Positions 1-10,352 of a stretch of DNA of 64,000 bases are shown one piece after another. The translations under genes were made by a program, and so were the position numbers. Source of the DNA: Nocardioides humi (GTDB lineage Bacteria; Actinomycetota; Actinomycetes; Propionibacteriales; Nocardioidaceae); assembly GCF_006494775.1 (NCBI RefSeq), contig NZ_CP041146.1, positions 124,001 through 188,000 on the forward strand, written 5' to 3'. How positions within the stretch are numbered: the stretch's first letter is position 1; each line of letters begins with the position of its first letter. A model generated the notes under the pieces. The model saw only the letters and a list, made by a program, of their open reading frames with translations. It was not told the DNA's origin and ran no database searches.

Positions 1-488
1 TCGGCGTCCTTGCCGAGGTAGTTCTGGACCAGTCTCGTGCCGTACTGGTTGACGAAGTCCTTGCCGGCCTGGTCCAGCGGGAGGCCGCTGGTGTCGAAGA
101 TGTTCAGGGTGTCGCCGTCGAGCGCGGGATCGAAGACGAGCACCTGGTCGATGCCGGCGGCCCTGGCCGCGTCGTCGATGAGGCCGATCGTCTGCTGGAG
201 GTAGTCGTCCTCGGCGCCGCCGATCAGGAAGGCGTACTTGCCGGCGGGCTTCCGCAGCAGGTACTCGAACCGCTCGAGGGTGGCCGACTCGAAGACGCTG
301 TCCGGTCCGACGTCGTCGAACGCGGCGCTGAACCAGTCGATGGTGGCGCCGTGGGTCGGCTCCGGGTAGTCGGTGGGGGCCGGGTCCTCGGCGTGGGCCG
401 GGGACGAGATCCCCAGCAGGGGTGACGCCGCCAGCGCGAGGGCCGTGCCGGCCGCCGCGGCGCGCCACGGGAAGGTGCGGTGGTTCAT
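1..488 (-). CDS. Exported protein of unknown function (3' end outside window)
   Basis: The visible part is the first 162 or so residues; the gene runs off the left edge. The ATG at 488 opens a typical Sec signal peptide: a basic start (MNHRTFPWR), a hydrophobic alanine/leucine core and a cleavage region ending near SSPAHA. The mature part begins with a proline-rich stretch (EDPAPTDYPEPTHG) and continues as an acidic globular sequence with no motif I can name. It is followed on the same strand by a second exported protein, after a gap of 192 bases. I do not recognise a family, so only export is supported. Confidence 0.75.
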   Translation of the reverse strand, partial: MNHRTFPWRAAAAGTALALAASPLLGISSPAHAEDPAPTDYPEPTHGATIDWFSAAFDDVGPDSVFESATLERFEYLLRKPAGKYAFLIGGAEDDYLQQTIGLIDDAARAAGIDQVLVFDPALDGDTLNIFDTSGLPLDQAGKDFVNQYGTRLVQNYLGKDA

Positions 489-680
489 GTTGTTGGGTTC
501 ACTTTCCGCTGCCACCATGGGCAGGCCTGATGTGTCGACATCCGTCACGTCCGGTTGCTGGGCTGCCGCATCACTTGCCAGAGCGGGGCGGCAGCCCGGC
601 GCTTCTTCTCGACGTCTCGCCTCTCGGGTGCGCCCGATCACCGCCTCTCCGGACGGCGGGCGGCCCCGAGCGGCCGCGGG

Positions 681-1889
681 TCAGGACGCATGCGGAGCGA
701 CCCGGTGGGAGGTCAGCGGCGCACGGCGCGGTCGGCGTCCGCGGAGCACGTGCCATACGAGGGACAGCGCGCCCCCGGCGGCGAGGGCGCCGAGGATCGC
801 CAGGCCGGCGTGGTCGGGAACGGGCGTGGAGCCCTCGCCGGTGCGGGCGATGTCGGCCGCCGCGACGGGCTCGGCCTCGGTCTCGGCAGCGCCGGCGCCG
901 ACGGTCACCGGGCTGCTGGAGACCTCGGTCCCCTCGAAGAGCACCACGACCTGGTGCTCCCCGGCCGGGACGCCGGCCGGCACCACGACGTCGGCGCTGA
1001 AGCCGCCGTCGTCGTCGGTGTCGACCGAGCCCAGCGGAACCGGGTCGGAGTGCAGCTCCAGGGCGTAGCCCTCGATGCGGGGCGCGAAGCCGGTCCCGGT
1101 CACCGTGACGGTCGCGCCGGGGGCGAGGTCGCCGGTGACGGTGACGGTGCCCTGCACCGTCGTCGGGTCGACACCGACCACCACCGGGTCGGAGGGCGGC
1201 GAGCCGGGCGACTCGCCCGCGGCGTTCTTCGCCCACACGGCGGCGCGGTAGCTGCCCGGCTCGAGCTTCTCGAAGACGTACTCGAAGGTGGTGGCGTCGA
1301 CCTCGATCGCCGCCTCGCCGGTGAACCGGAGGAGGTAGCCGGTGACCTGCTCGATCTCGGCGTTCGGGGAGGCCGCCCACGACACGGTGACGGTGTCGCC
1401 GTCGACCGCCAGCGTCGGCGCGGCCAGCGCGCTCGGCGCGCCGGGCGCGACCTGCTCGGGCGCGTCGGTCGACGGGGTCACCTGACCGGTGCCGGTGGTC
1501 GCGGCGCCGCCGGTCTTCCCGGTGGACCCGGTGGACCCGGAGCCGCCGCCGTTGTTCTTCCCGCCCGACGCGCCGGGCGTCGGGGTCGGCGTCGGGGTGG
1601 GGGTCGGGGTGGGGGTCGGCGTGGGCTTGTCGCCCTTGTAGCTGTAGGTCCCGGGCGGGTACGACGTCGTGCCGTTCCGGTTCGGGTAGACGGGGTGGCC
1701 GTCCGGGTCGATCTCGCAGTCCTCGATCCACAGGCAGGTCACGTCGTCGAGGCAGGGGAACTCGTCCCCTCCGTCGACCCAGCCGTCGGCGTGGGCCGCG
1801 GGCGCCGGTCCGTAGGACGCGACGAGCAGCGCGGCGATCAGCGCCGTCGGGATCAGGGTCAGCAACCGGCGGATGCGGCGGTCGGTCAT
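681..1889 (-). CDS. Exported surface protein with Fn3-like and IPT-like domains and a C-terminal anchor
   Basis: 402 residues. A signal peptide covers about residues 1-35 (hydrophobic core after MTDRRIRRLLTLIP). A short Cys-containing region (CLDD, CLWIEDCE) follows, then a Thr-Pro repeat near residues 90-105, a Gly/Ser/Lys linker, an Fn3-like domain (about 150-240) and an IPT/TIG-like domain (about 245-330). The C terminus has IARTGEG, a hydrophobic helix and an Arg-rich tail, which resembles a sortase substrate with a non-canonical LAxTG-type motif. The ATG overlaps the stop of the upstream transporter gene (ATGA), so the two are probably translated together. Function is unknown; a role at the cell surface is inferred. 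Confidence 0.75.
   Translation of the reverse strand: MTDRRIRRLLTLIPTALIAALLVASYGPAPAAHADGWVDGGDEFPCLDDVTCLWIEDCEIDPDGHPVYPNRNGTTSYPPGTYSYKGDKPTPTPTPTPTPTPTPTPGASGGKNNGGGSGSTGSTGKTGGAATTGTGQVTPSTDAPEQVAPGAPSALAAPTLAVDGDTVTVSWAASPNAEIEQVTGYLLRFTGEAAIEVDATTFEYVFEKLEPGSYRAAVWAKNAAGESPGSPPSDPVVVGVDPTTVQGTVTVTGDLAPGATVTVTGTGFAPRIEGYALELHSDPVPLGSVDTDDDGGFSADVVVPAGVPAGEHQVVVLFEGTEVSSSPVTVGAGAAETEAEPVAAADIARTGEGSTPVPDHAGLAILGALAAGGALSLVWHVLRGRRPRRAPLTSHRVAPHAS
1577..1624 (-). repeat. Thr-Pro coding microsatellite
   Basis: A run of near-identical 6-base units (GTCGGG/GTGGGG on the plus strand) encodes the TPTPTP linker of the surface protein. Such tracts can change length by slippage, which would alter linker length but keep the frame. 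Confidence 0.7.
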
Positions 1890-3376
1890 GCGTTCACTCC
1901 TCGGTGATCGGCGGGGATGGTCTCGGTGGGACGAGGGGCGGGCGTGGGCAGCGCGCAGGCGCCGACGGGGACGCCGCCGTACGGGTCGTCCAGCCGGAGG
2001 TCCTCGAAGGGGTCGGCCGGATCCGAGGCCTCGGCCGTCGCCGGGAGGACCTCGGTCACGACGTCCTCGTCGGAGTCGAAGATCGCGTCGTCCAGGCGGC
2101 CCTCCTGGCGGGCGACGATGGTCGCGGCGACGGCCGCCGATGTGACGTTGTCCAGCGTGCGGGCCATGTCGGCGACCATGCTCACCGGCAGCGTGATCGC
2201 GACCAGCTCCAGCGGCAGGCCCGCGGCGGTGAGCACCGTGGTCGCGGTGATGGTCGCGGTGCCGGGGACGCCCGCGGTGCCGACCGAGACCAGCACGCCC
2301 AGCACGACCAGGACGACGTAGTCCTGGATCCCCCAGCCGAGCCCGAGCGCGTTGACGCCGAACACCGCGATGAGCACCGGCCACACGCCGGCGCAGCCGG
2401 GCATCCCGATGGTCGTGCCGAGAGGAGCCGTGAAGCCGGCGATGTCCGCGGGCACGCCCACCCGCTCGCGCAGCAGCCGGGTGGTGACCGGAAGGGTGCC
2501 GGCGCTGCTCTGCGTCGTGAAGGCGGTCACCTGGGCCGGCACGAGCTTGCGGAAGAAGCGGACCGGGCTCACGTCGGCGTACACGCGCAGGAGCACGCCG
2601 TTGATCACGAAGGCGTGCACGAAGCAGGCCAGCCACGCGAGGCCGAGCACGCCGAGCAGCGACACCATCTGCGACCACTGCCCGGCCGCGCGCCCCACGG
2701 CCACCGCGGTCAGCGACAGGACGGCGTAGGGCGTGAGCGCGATGACGAAGCCGACGGCCTTGTAGACGATCTCCCGGGTGGCGTCGACGACGCCCTTGAA
2801 CGGCGCCACGCTCGCGGGTGCGCGGTCGGCGATCAGGGAGTAGGACACCGCGATCAGGACGCTGAACAGGATGATCGGGATGACGTTCGTCTCCGCGATG
2901 TCGCTGACGATATTGGTCGGGAAGAAGTCGATGACCACCTCGGTGAACGGCTTCTTGATGTTCTCCAGGGCCGAGATGTCCCGGTCGCCGACGGTGATCC
3001 CCGCGCCCTTGCCGATGCCGAGCTCGAGCGCCAGGCCGAGGGTCAGGAGCACGGCGAGCGCGTTCAGGGTGAGGAGCCAGCCCACCGAGCGGGCGCCGAT
3101 CGTGCGCAGCTGCGCGGTGGTGCCGAGCGAGGTGATGCTCGACAGGATCGAGACGATGATCAGCGGCGCCACGATCGCGAGCAGCAGGTTGAGATAGATC
3201 TTGCCGACCGGCTCGACGTAGTCCAGGTGTCCCTCGAAGACCACCCCGACCCCGACCCCGAGCGCCAGCGCACCCAGCACCAGCGCGCTGAAGTTGAGGC
3301 GCAGCCGGGTCAGCACGTAGATGCCGGCGAACAGCCCCAGCGTCACCAGCAGCGCGGCGACGGCGTACCCGCCCAT
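1886..3376 (-). CDS. DAACS-family cation symporter, TcyP-like (cystine or dicarboxylate uptake)
   Basis: 496 residues with about eight membrane segments and the re-entrant features of the dicarboxylate/amino acid:cation symporter family. Seen motifs include the Ser-rich hairpin FTTQSSAGTLP and the MPGCAGVWP and GVPGTATIT segments of the second hairpin. The overall pattern is nearest to L-cystine carriers of the TcyP/YdjN type, though fumarate/succinate carriers share the fold. The C terminus has an unusual acidic tail of about 80 residues (DEDVVTEV and onward) ending in Pro-rich sequence. The ATG at 3376 was chosen over an upstream in-frame ATG because GGGAG lies 7 bases before it. The gene overlaps the downstream surface-protein gene by four bases. 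Confidence 0.85.
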   Translation of the reverse strand: MGGYAVAALLVTLGLFAGIYVLTRLRLNFSALVLGALALGVGVGVVFEGHLDYVEPVGKIYLNLLLAIVAPLIIVSILSSITSLGTTAQLRTIGARSVGWLLTLNALAVLLTLGLALELGIGKGAGITVGDRDISALENIKKPFTEVVIDFFPTNIVSDIAETNVIPIILFSVLIAVSYSLIADRAPASVAPFKGVVDATREIVYKAVGFVIALTPYAVLSLTAVAVGRAAGQWSQMVSLLGVLGLAWLACFVHAFVINGVLLRVYADVSPVRFFRKLVPAQVTAFTTQSSAGTLPVTTRLLRERVGVPADIAGFTAPLGTTIGMPGCAGVWPVLIAVFGVNALGLGWGIQDYVVLVVLGVLVSVGTAGVPGTATITATTVLTAAGLPLELVAITLPVSMVADMARTLDNVTSAAVAATIVARQEGRLDDAIFDSDEDVVTEVLPATAEASDPADPFEDLRLDDPYGGVPVGACALPTPAPRPTETIPADHRGVNA

Positions 3377-3408
3377 GAATTGCTCCCTCCAGGGACGGCG
3401 CACCCGTT

Positions 3409-3450
3409 CGCCGTTAGTAAACTATTTCGATCGAGTTAAACACTATGGGA
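3409..3450 (-). promoter_or_regulatory. AT-rich patch, probable promoter region of the symporter gene
   Basis: A 35-40-base AT-rich island with TTAGTAAACTATTTCG and AGTTAAACACTA stands out in this GC-rich sequence and lies 35-75 bases upstream of the symporter start. I cannot assign clear -35 and -10 boxes. It may be a promoter or a regulator site. Confidence 0.4.
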
Positions 3451-3486
3451 TCGAGAGGGGTGCTCCGGACCAAATCGCCCGAAATG

Positions 3487-3521
3487 CGATCAGCCATCCC
3501 GAGATCCGGGATGGCTGATCG
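3487..3521. terminator. Perfect 15-bp inverted repeat, likely terminator
   Basis: Arms at 3487-3501 and 3507-3521 (CGATCAGCCATCCCG and its exact complement) are separated by AGATC. It lies 36 bases past the stop of the DUF3105 gene on the minus strand, where a hairpin terminator is expected. There is no U-run on either side, which is common in actinobacteria. Confidence 0.65.
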
Positions 3522-3557
3522 GCTCTGCCTATCAGAGGGACGGCGGGAGGCGCGGGG

Positions 3558-4271
3558 TCAGACGACCGGATCCCCGGTCGGCGGCAGGTCCGCCGGCGCC
3601 ACGCCGCCGTGGCACGAGGCGAACGGCTCGGGCGCGGTGTCGCCGGCGCCGTACTCCGCGACGAAGAGGGCGATCCGCGGGTCGTCGGGACCGGTCAGCG
3701 CGAGCTGGCGACCCCAGACCGTGATGACGACCGGCGCCTCCTGGTCCGGGTACGGCGACAGGATGCCGTTGTCCGGCAGCTGCTCCGCGAGCCGCCGCAC
3801 GCCGCCGGCGTCGACCTCGTCGGCGCGGTAGGTCAGCCACACCGTGCCGTGCTCGAGGTCGTGGACGACGTTGACCTCGGGCACCGGCTCGTCGTACACC
3901 CCGCACTCGAGCCAGTACGACGCGTGGTCGCCGCCGACCGGGGGCGACTGCGGGTAGTCGTGGTCCTCCCCCGGCGCCAGGTGCTGGTTGGTCAGGCCGG
4001 CGTGCTCCTCGACGGCGTCGAGGTTGCCGGTGTCGACCCTCTCCTCCGCCCGGCGGGGGCCGTCCCCGGCGTCGTCGTCCCGCGCCAGCAGCACCGGCAC
4101 CAGGACGGCCGCGCCGATCACCGCGATCGCGGCGAGCACGGCCAGCACGATCGGCAGCGCCGAGCGCCGGCGGGGAGGCGGGAACGCCGGCGGTAGGAAG
4201 GGAGGCGGCGGCGTCGGCGGAGGTGGTGGGGGCGGCGGGGACGGCGGAGGTGGGAACGGCGGCTGGCTCAC
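3558..4271 (-). CDS. DUF3105 membrane-anchored protein
   Basis: 237 residues from a GTG at 4271. The first 40 residues are almost all proline with Phe/Thr, followed by a basic RRR and one membrane helix ([20 protein letters not shown]); the rest is outside the cell. The core [17 protein letters not shown], then [14 protein letters not shown], is the DUF3105 signature. Its conserved His and Cys residues could bind metal, but the family has no proven function. The GTG overlaps the stop of the upstream thiamine-binding gene (GTGA), so the two form an operon. The proline-rich head may bind a partner or be disordered. Confidence 0.85.
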   Translation of the reverse strand: MSQPPFPPPPSPPPPPPPPTPPPPFLPPAFPPPRRRSALPIVLAVLAAIAVIGAAVLVPVLLARDDDAGDGPRRAEERVDTGNLDAVEEHAGLTNQHLAPGEDHDYPQSPPVGGDHASYWLECGVYDEPVPEVNVVHDLEHGTVWLTYRADEVDAGGVRRLAEQLPDNGILSPYPDQEAPVVITVWGRQLALTGPDDPRIALFVAEYGAGDTAPEPFASCHGGVAPADLPPTGDPVV

Positions 4272-4567
4272 TGCTCGAGGGCCTCCTCGACCCGCCGTAC
4301 CTTGGCCGCGAGCTCGCCGGTGAACCCCGGCCGGATGTCTGCCTTGAGCACCAGCCCGACCCGCGGCGAGACCGCGGCCACCGCGTCGACGGCCCGCTTC
4401 ACGACCGCCATCACCTCGTCCCACTCCCCCTCGATGTTGGTGAACATCGCGTTCGTCTCGTTGGGCAGCCCGGACTCCCGGACCACCCGCACCGCGGCGG
4501 CCACCGCCTCGGACACGCCACCGGTGTCGTCGGCGGCGGAGGGACTGATGCTGAACGCGACGAGCAT
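4268..4567 (-). CDS. MTH1187/YkoF-type thiamine-binding protein (DUF77)
   Basis: 99 residues, the usual length for this small ferredoxin-fold family, whose members bind thiamine-like ligands in the cytoplasm. The start MLVAFSISP, the [11 protein letters not shown] segment and the end with [11 protein letters not shown] fit the family. No catalytic residues are expected. It is the first gene of a two-gene unit with the DUF3105 gene and appears to be leaderless, because TACCGT sits 6 bases before its ATG. The link to thiamine is from the family, not from the context here. Confidence 0.85.
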   Translation of the reverse strand: MLVAFSISPSAADDTGGVSEAVAAAVRVVRESGLPNETNAMFTNIEGEWDEVMAVVKRAVDAVAAVSPRVGLVLKADIRPGFTGELAAKVRRVEEALEQ

Positions 4568-4573
4568 GGGCCC

Positions 4574-4579
4574 ACGGTA
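4574..4579 (-). promoter_or_regulatory. -10 box TACCGT, leaderless start of the thiamine-binding gene
   Basis: TACCGT lies 6 bases before the ATG at 4567, which leaves no room for a ribosome-binding site. Confidence 0.6.
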
Positions 4580-4591
4580 GCCAGGCCGGCC

Positions 4592-5398
4592 TCAGCCGCC
4601 CGCGGGCGCCCAGCGGCCGAGCAGGTCGAGGAACCCGGCCTCGGCACGGGCGCGCAGCGCGGCCGAGGGCGGCGCGGGCCGCTCCGGCTCGGCGGCGAGG
4701 ACACCCTCCACCCACGCCGCGATCGCCGGGGGCACCGGCGCCCGGCCGAGCTCGCGGGTCCGGGCCTTGAGCACCCGCAGCTCGGCCACCTCGCCGCGGA
4801 CGTCGTCAGGAACCTCGACCTGGTCGAGCAGCTCGTCGAGACTCATCGGCGGCACGCCTTCGTGCTCGTCGAGCCAGCGCAGTGTGACCGCGGGCCGGAT
4901 CGCGTAGAAGACGCGCTTGAGCCGGACCTCGCCGGGACCCTCCCGGGCGTGCGCCCACTGCCCACGCCCGACATGCAGGTAGTGCCGCCACACCCGCGCG
5001 GTGTCGGCGACCTCCGCCACCAGGCGCAGCAGGTCGTCGCGGAAGCCCGGCTCGCCGCCGTACACGTGGGGCGAGCGCAGCCACTCCCCGACCGTCGCGT
5101 TGCCGGCGGTCGCCAGCCGGACAGCCTTGGCAAGGTCCCAGCCGTTGACGTCGAGCAGGTCGTCCAGCGGCGTCTCGATCACGTCGCGGGCGGGCCACAG
5201 CGCGAGATAGGCGTCGCGCGGGCGGACGAAGAGGAACCGGCAGTCGTAGTCGCTGTCCGGCGAGGCGAAGCCCCACGCCCGGCTGCCGCTCTCGATCGCC
5301 CACGGGATCCGGACGCCGTGCGACGCCGCGACGTCGGCCAGACGCGCGTCGATGGCCGCGACCACGCTCGGGTCGAAGTCGTCGGGAACGGCACGCAT
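4592..5398 (-). CDS. Nucleotidyltransferase, YcgL/RlaP-like
   Basis: 268 residues. The N-terminal half carries the DNA polymerase beta-type nucleotidyltransferase core: ESGSRAWGF followed by SPDSDYDCRF, which supplies the GS motif and the paired metal-binding Asp residues. The spacing and the later LLDVNGWDLAKAVRLA segment match the YcgL-type group (Pfam RlaP). The natural substrate is not known; related proteins are annotated as predicted nucleotidyltransferases. It is a single gene with its own -10 box close to the ATG. Confidence 0.8.
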   Translation of the reverse strand: MRAVPDDFDPSVVAAIDARLADVAASHGVRIPWAIESGSRAWGFASPDSDYDCRFLFVRPRDAYLALWPARDVIETPLDDLLDVNGWDLAKAVRLATAGNATVGEWLRSPHVYGGEPGFRDDLLRLVAEVADTARVWRHYLHVGRGQWAHAREGPGEVRLKRVFYAIRPAVTLRWLDEHEGVPPMSLDELLDQVEVPDDVRGEVAELRVLKARTRELGRAPVPPAIAAWVEGVLAAEPERPAPPSAALRARAEAGFLDLLGRWAPAGG

Positions 5399-5405
5399 GC
5401 GCCGT

Positions 5406-5411
5406 ACCGTA
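5406..5411 (-). promoter_or_regulatory. -10 box TACGGT, leaderless start of the nucleotidyltransferase gene
   Basis: TACGGT is 7 bases before the ATG at 5398, with no purine-rich ribosome-binding site between. Confidence 0.55.
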
Positions 5412-5466
5412 GCGCCGACGGCCCGCCCTCACGCGGAGGAGCGGGCCGTCGGGTCGAGCGGCGGTG

Positions 5467-8280
<2,814 letters not shown>

Positions 8281-8361
8281 CGCCGTCTCCGTCCTCGTCG
8301 ACTTCGTCGTTGTCGGTAGGTCCATCCGTCATCCTGCCGCCGCCGAGTGGGGCGCGGATAG

Positions 8362-8380
8362 TGAGGTTGGCCTAAGTTCT
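8362..8380. promoter_or_regulatory. Candidate DtxR/IdeR iron box upstream of acnA
   Basis: TGAGGTTGGCCTAAGTTCT matches about 13 of 19 positions of the consensus TTAGGTTAGSCTAACCTAA, with the core AGGTTnGSCTAA intact. It lies 82-100 bases before the aconitase start, a position suited to iron-dependent control of an Fe-S enzyme. The 3' half is poor, so this is a candidate only. Confidence 0.45.
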
Positions 8381-8404
8381 GCAGAGGTCGGGAGTCCCGA
8401 TATC

Positions 8405-8418
8405 TCTTGATGTCAAGA
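8405..8418. promoter_or_regulatory. Palindrome TCTTGATGTCAAGA upstream of acnA
   Basis: Two 6-base arms (TCTTGA and TCAAGA) are separated by TG, with further partial symmetry outside (TATC ... TA). It overlaps the last codons and stop of the ABC transporter gene and is 125 bases upstream of acnA. It reads like an operator for a dimeric regulator; I cannot name one. Confidence 0.5.
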
Positions 8419-10305
8419 TACACGGGATCGAGGCAGATTTCCATCTTCCTCGGCGAACTGCGTGCGGTAGAGCTCCTCGTAGCGCCCGCCCGCCGCGAGC
8501 AGTGCCGCGTGCGTGCCCCGCTCCACGATCCGGCCGCCCTCGACCACCGCGATCAGGTCGGCCGCGCGGATCGTGGAGAGCCGGTGCGCGATGACCAGCG
8601 CGGTGCGGCCGGCGAGCGCCTCGGCCAGCGCGGCCTGCACCGCGGCCTCCGAGGTCGAGTCCAGCGACGCCGTCGCCTCGTCGAGGATCACCACCCGCGG
8701 CTGCTTGAGCAGCAGCCGGGCGATGGTTAGCCGCTGCCGCTCGCCGCCGGAGAGCCGGTACCCGCGCTCCCCCACCACCGTGTCGAGGCGGTCGGGCAGC
8801 GCGCGCACGAGGTCGGCCAGCCGGGCCCGCGCGAGCGCGTCCCACAGGTCCTGCTCGCTCGCCTCGGGCCGCGCCAGCAGCAGGTTGCCGCGGATCGTGT
8901 CGTGGAACAGGTGGCCGTCCTGGGTGACCATCCCGACGGCGGCGCGGATCGAGGCCGCGGTCAGGTCCCGCACGTCGGCACCGGCCAGGCGTACGGCGCC
9001 CGCGTCGACGTCGTACAGACGGGAGACGAGCTGCGCGATGGTGGACTTCCCCGCGCCCGAGGAGCCCACCAGCGCCACGACCTGGCCCGGCTCGGCGTGC
9101 AGGGAGACGCCGTGGAGCACCTCCTCGCCGCCGCGGGTGTCGAGCGTGGCCACCGCCTCGAGCGAGGCCAGCGAGACCTTGTCGGCGGCCGGGTAGGCGA
9201 ACCGGACGTCGTCGATCTCCACGGAGACCGGGCCGTCGGGCACGGTGCCGGCGCCGGGGCGGTCCCGGATCAGCGGCTCCAGGTCGAGCACCTCGAAGAC
9301 CCTCTCGAAGCTCACCAGCGCGCTCATCACCTCGACCCGGGCGCTGGCCAGCGCGGTCAGCGGCGCGTACAGCCGGGTCAGCAGCAGGGAGAGCGCGACG
9401 ACATCGCCGGCGTCGAGGGTCCCCTGCAGGGCGAGGACGCCGCCGAGTCCGTAGACGACCGCGACGGCCAGGGCGGAGACGAGCGTCAGCGCCGTCACGA
9501 AGGTCGTCTGCACCATCGCCGTACGGACCCCGATCTCGGCGACCCGCTCCGCCCGCGCGGAGAACTCGGCCGACTCCTGCTCCGGGCGGCCGAACAGCTT
9601 GACCAGGGTGGCGCCCGGCGCCGAGAACCGCTCGGTCATCTGGTTGCCCATCGCCGCGTTGTGGTCGGCCGCCTCCCGCTGGATGCCGGCGAGCCGGCGC
9701 CCCATCCGGCGCGCCGGCACCACGAAGACCGGCAGCAGCACCAGCGCGAGCAGGGTCACCTGCCAGGAGATGCCGAGCATCACGACCAGGGTGAGCGCCA
9801 GCGTCACGAGGTTGCCGACGACGCCGGACAGCGTCTGGCTGAAGGCGCGCTGCGCCCCGATCACGTCGTTGTTGAGCCGGCTGACGAGCGCGCCGGTCCG
9901 GGTCCGGCTGAAGAACGCCACCGGCATCCGCTGGACGTGGTCGAACACGGCCGTGCGCAGGTCGAGGATCAGGCCCTCCCCGATGCTCGACGACAGCCAT
10001 CGCGCGAGCAGCCCGAGCACCGCGTCGAGCATCGCGAGGACCGCGATCGCCAACGCCAGCCGCACGACGACGCCGCGGCTGTCGCCCGCCACGATGGCGT
10101 TGACCACGCGGCCGGCCAGCACCGGCGTCGCCACCGCGAGCCCGGCCGTCACCACGCTCAGCGCGACGAAGCCGACCAGCTTGCGGCGGTGCGGCCGGGC
10201 GAAGCGCAGGATCCGCCGCGCCGTCTCGGCGCTGAACGCCCGCTCCTCCTGCGGGTCGTTCATGCCCCGGTAGACCTGGTTCCAGGCGATCGACTCCATG
10301 CTCAT
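8413..10305 (-). CDS. ABC exporter, fused membrane and ATPase domains
   Basis: 630 residues. Residues about 45-340 form a six-helix exporter-type transmembrane domain, and about 370-610 the ATPase. Walker A is VGSSGAGKST, the signature is LSGGERQRL, Walker B is VVILDEATASLD, and the switch histidine is in VIAHRLSTI, so the ATPase looks complete. It should work as a homodimer or pair with another half-transporter; no second half-transporter is adjacent. Substrate is unknown. A TAGCGT box lies 7 bases before the ATG. The stop lies inside the palindrome that precedes acnA. Confidence 0.9.
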   Translation of the reverse strand: MSMESIAWNQVYRGMNDPQEERAFSAETARRILRFARPHRRKLVGFVALSVVTAGLAVATPVLAGRVVNAIVAGDSRGVVVRLALAIAVLAMLDAVLGLLARWLSSSIGEGLILDLRTAVFDHVQRMPVAFFSRTRTGALVSRLNNDVIGAQRAFSQTLSGVVGNLVTLALTLVVMLGISWQVTLLALVLLPVFVVPARRMGRRLAGIQREAADHNAAMGNQMTERFSAPGATLVKLFGRPEQESAEFSARAERVAEIGVRTAMVQTTFVTALTLVSALAVAVVYGLGGVLALQGTLDAGDVVALSLLLTRLYAPLTALASARVEVMSALVSFERVFEVLDLEPLIRDRPGAGTVPDGPVSVEIDDVRFAYPAADKVSLASLEAVATLDTRGGEEVLHGVSLHAEPGQVVALVGSSGAGKSTIAQLVSRLYDVDAGAVRLAGADVRDLTAASIRAAVGMVTQDGHLFHDTIRGNLLLARPEASEQDLWDALARARLADLVRALPDRLDTVVGERGYRLSGGERQRLTIARLLLKQPRVVILDEATASLDSTSEAAVQAALAEALAGRTALVIAHRLSTIRAADLIAVVEGGRIVERGTHAALLAAGGRYEELYRTQFAEEDGNLPRSRVS

Positions 10306-10312
10306 GCCGGTG

Positions 10313-10318
10313 ACGCTA
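10313..10318 (-). promoter_or_regulatory. -10 box TAGCGT, leaderless start of the ABC exporter gene
   Basis: TAGCGT is 7 bases before the ATG at 10305. Confidence 0.55.
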
Positions 10319-10352
10319 GAACCTCAAGCCGACATGAGGACAAGCCCAGCGG

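Noticed and set aside
1577-1624. Regular short repeats that could suggest a CRISPR or VNTR
   Set aside because: The units are 6 bases, in frame, and encode a Thr-Pro linker; there are no spacers.
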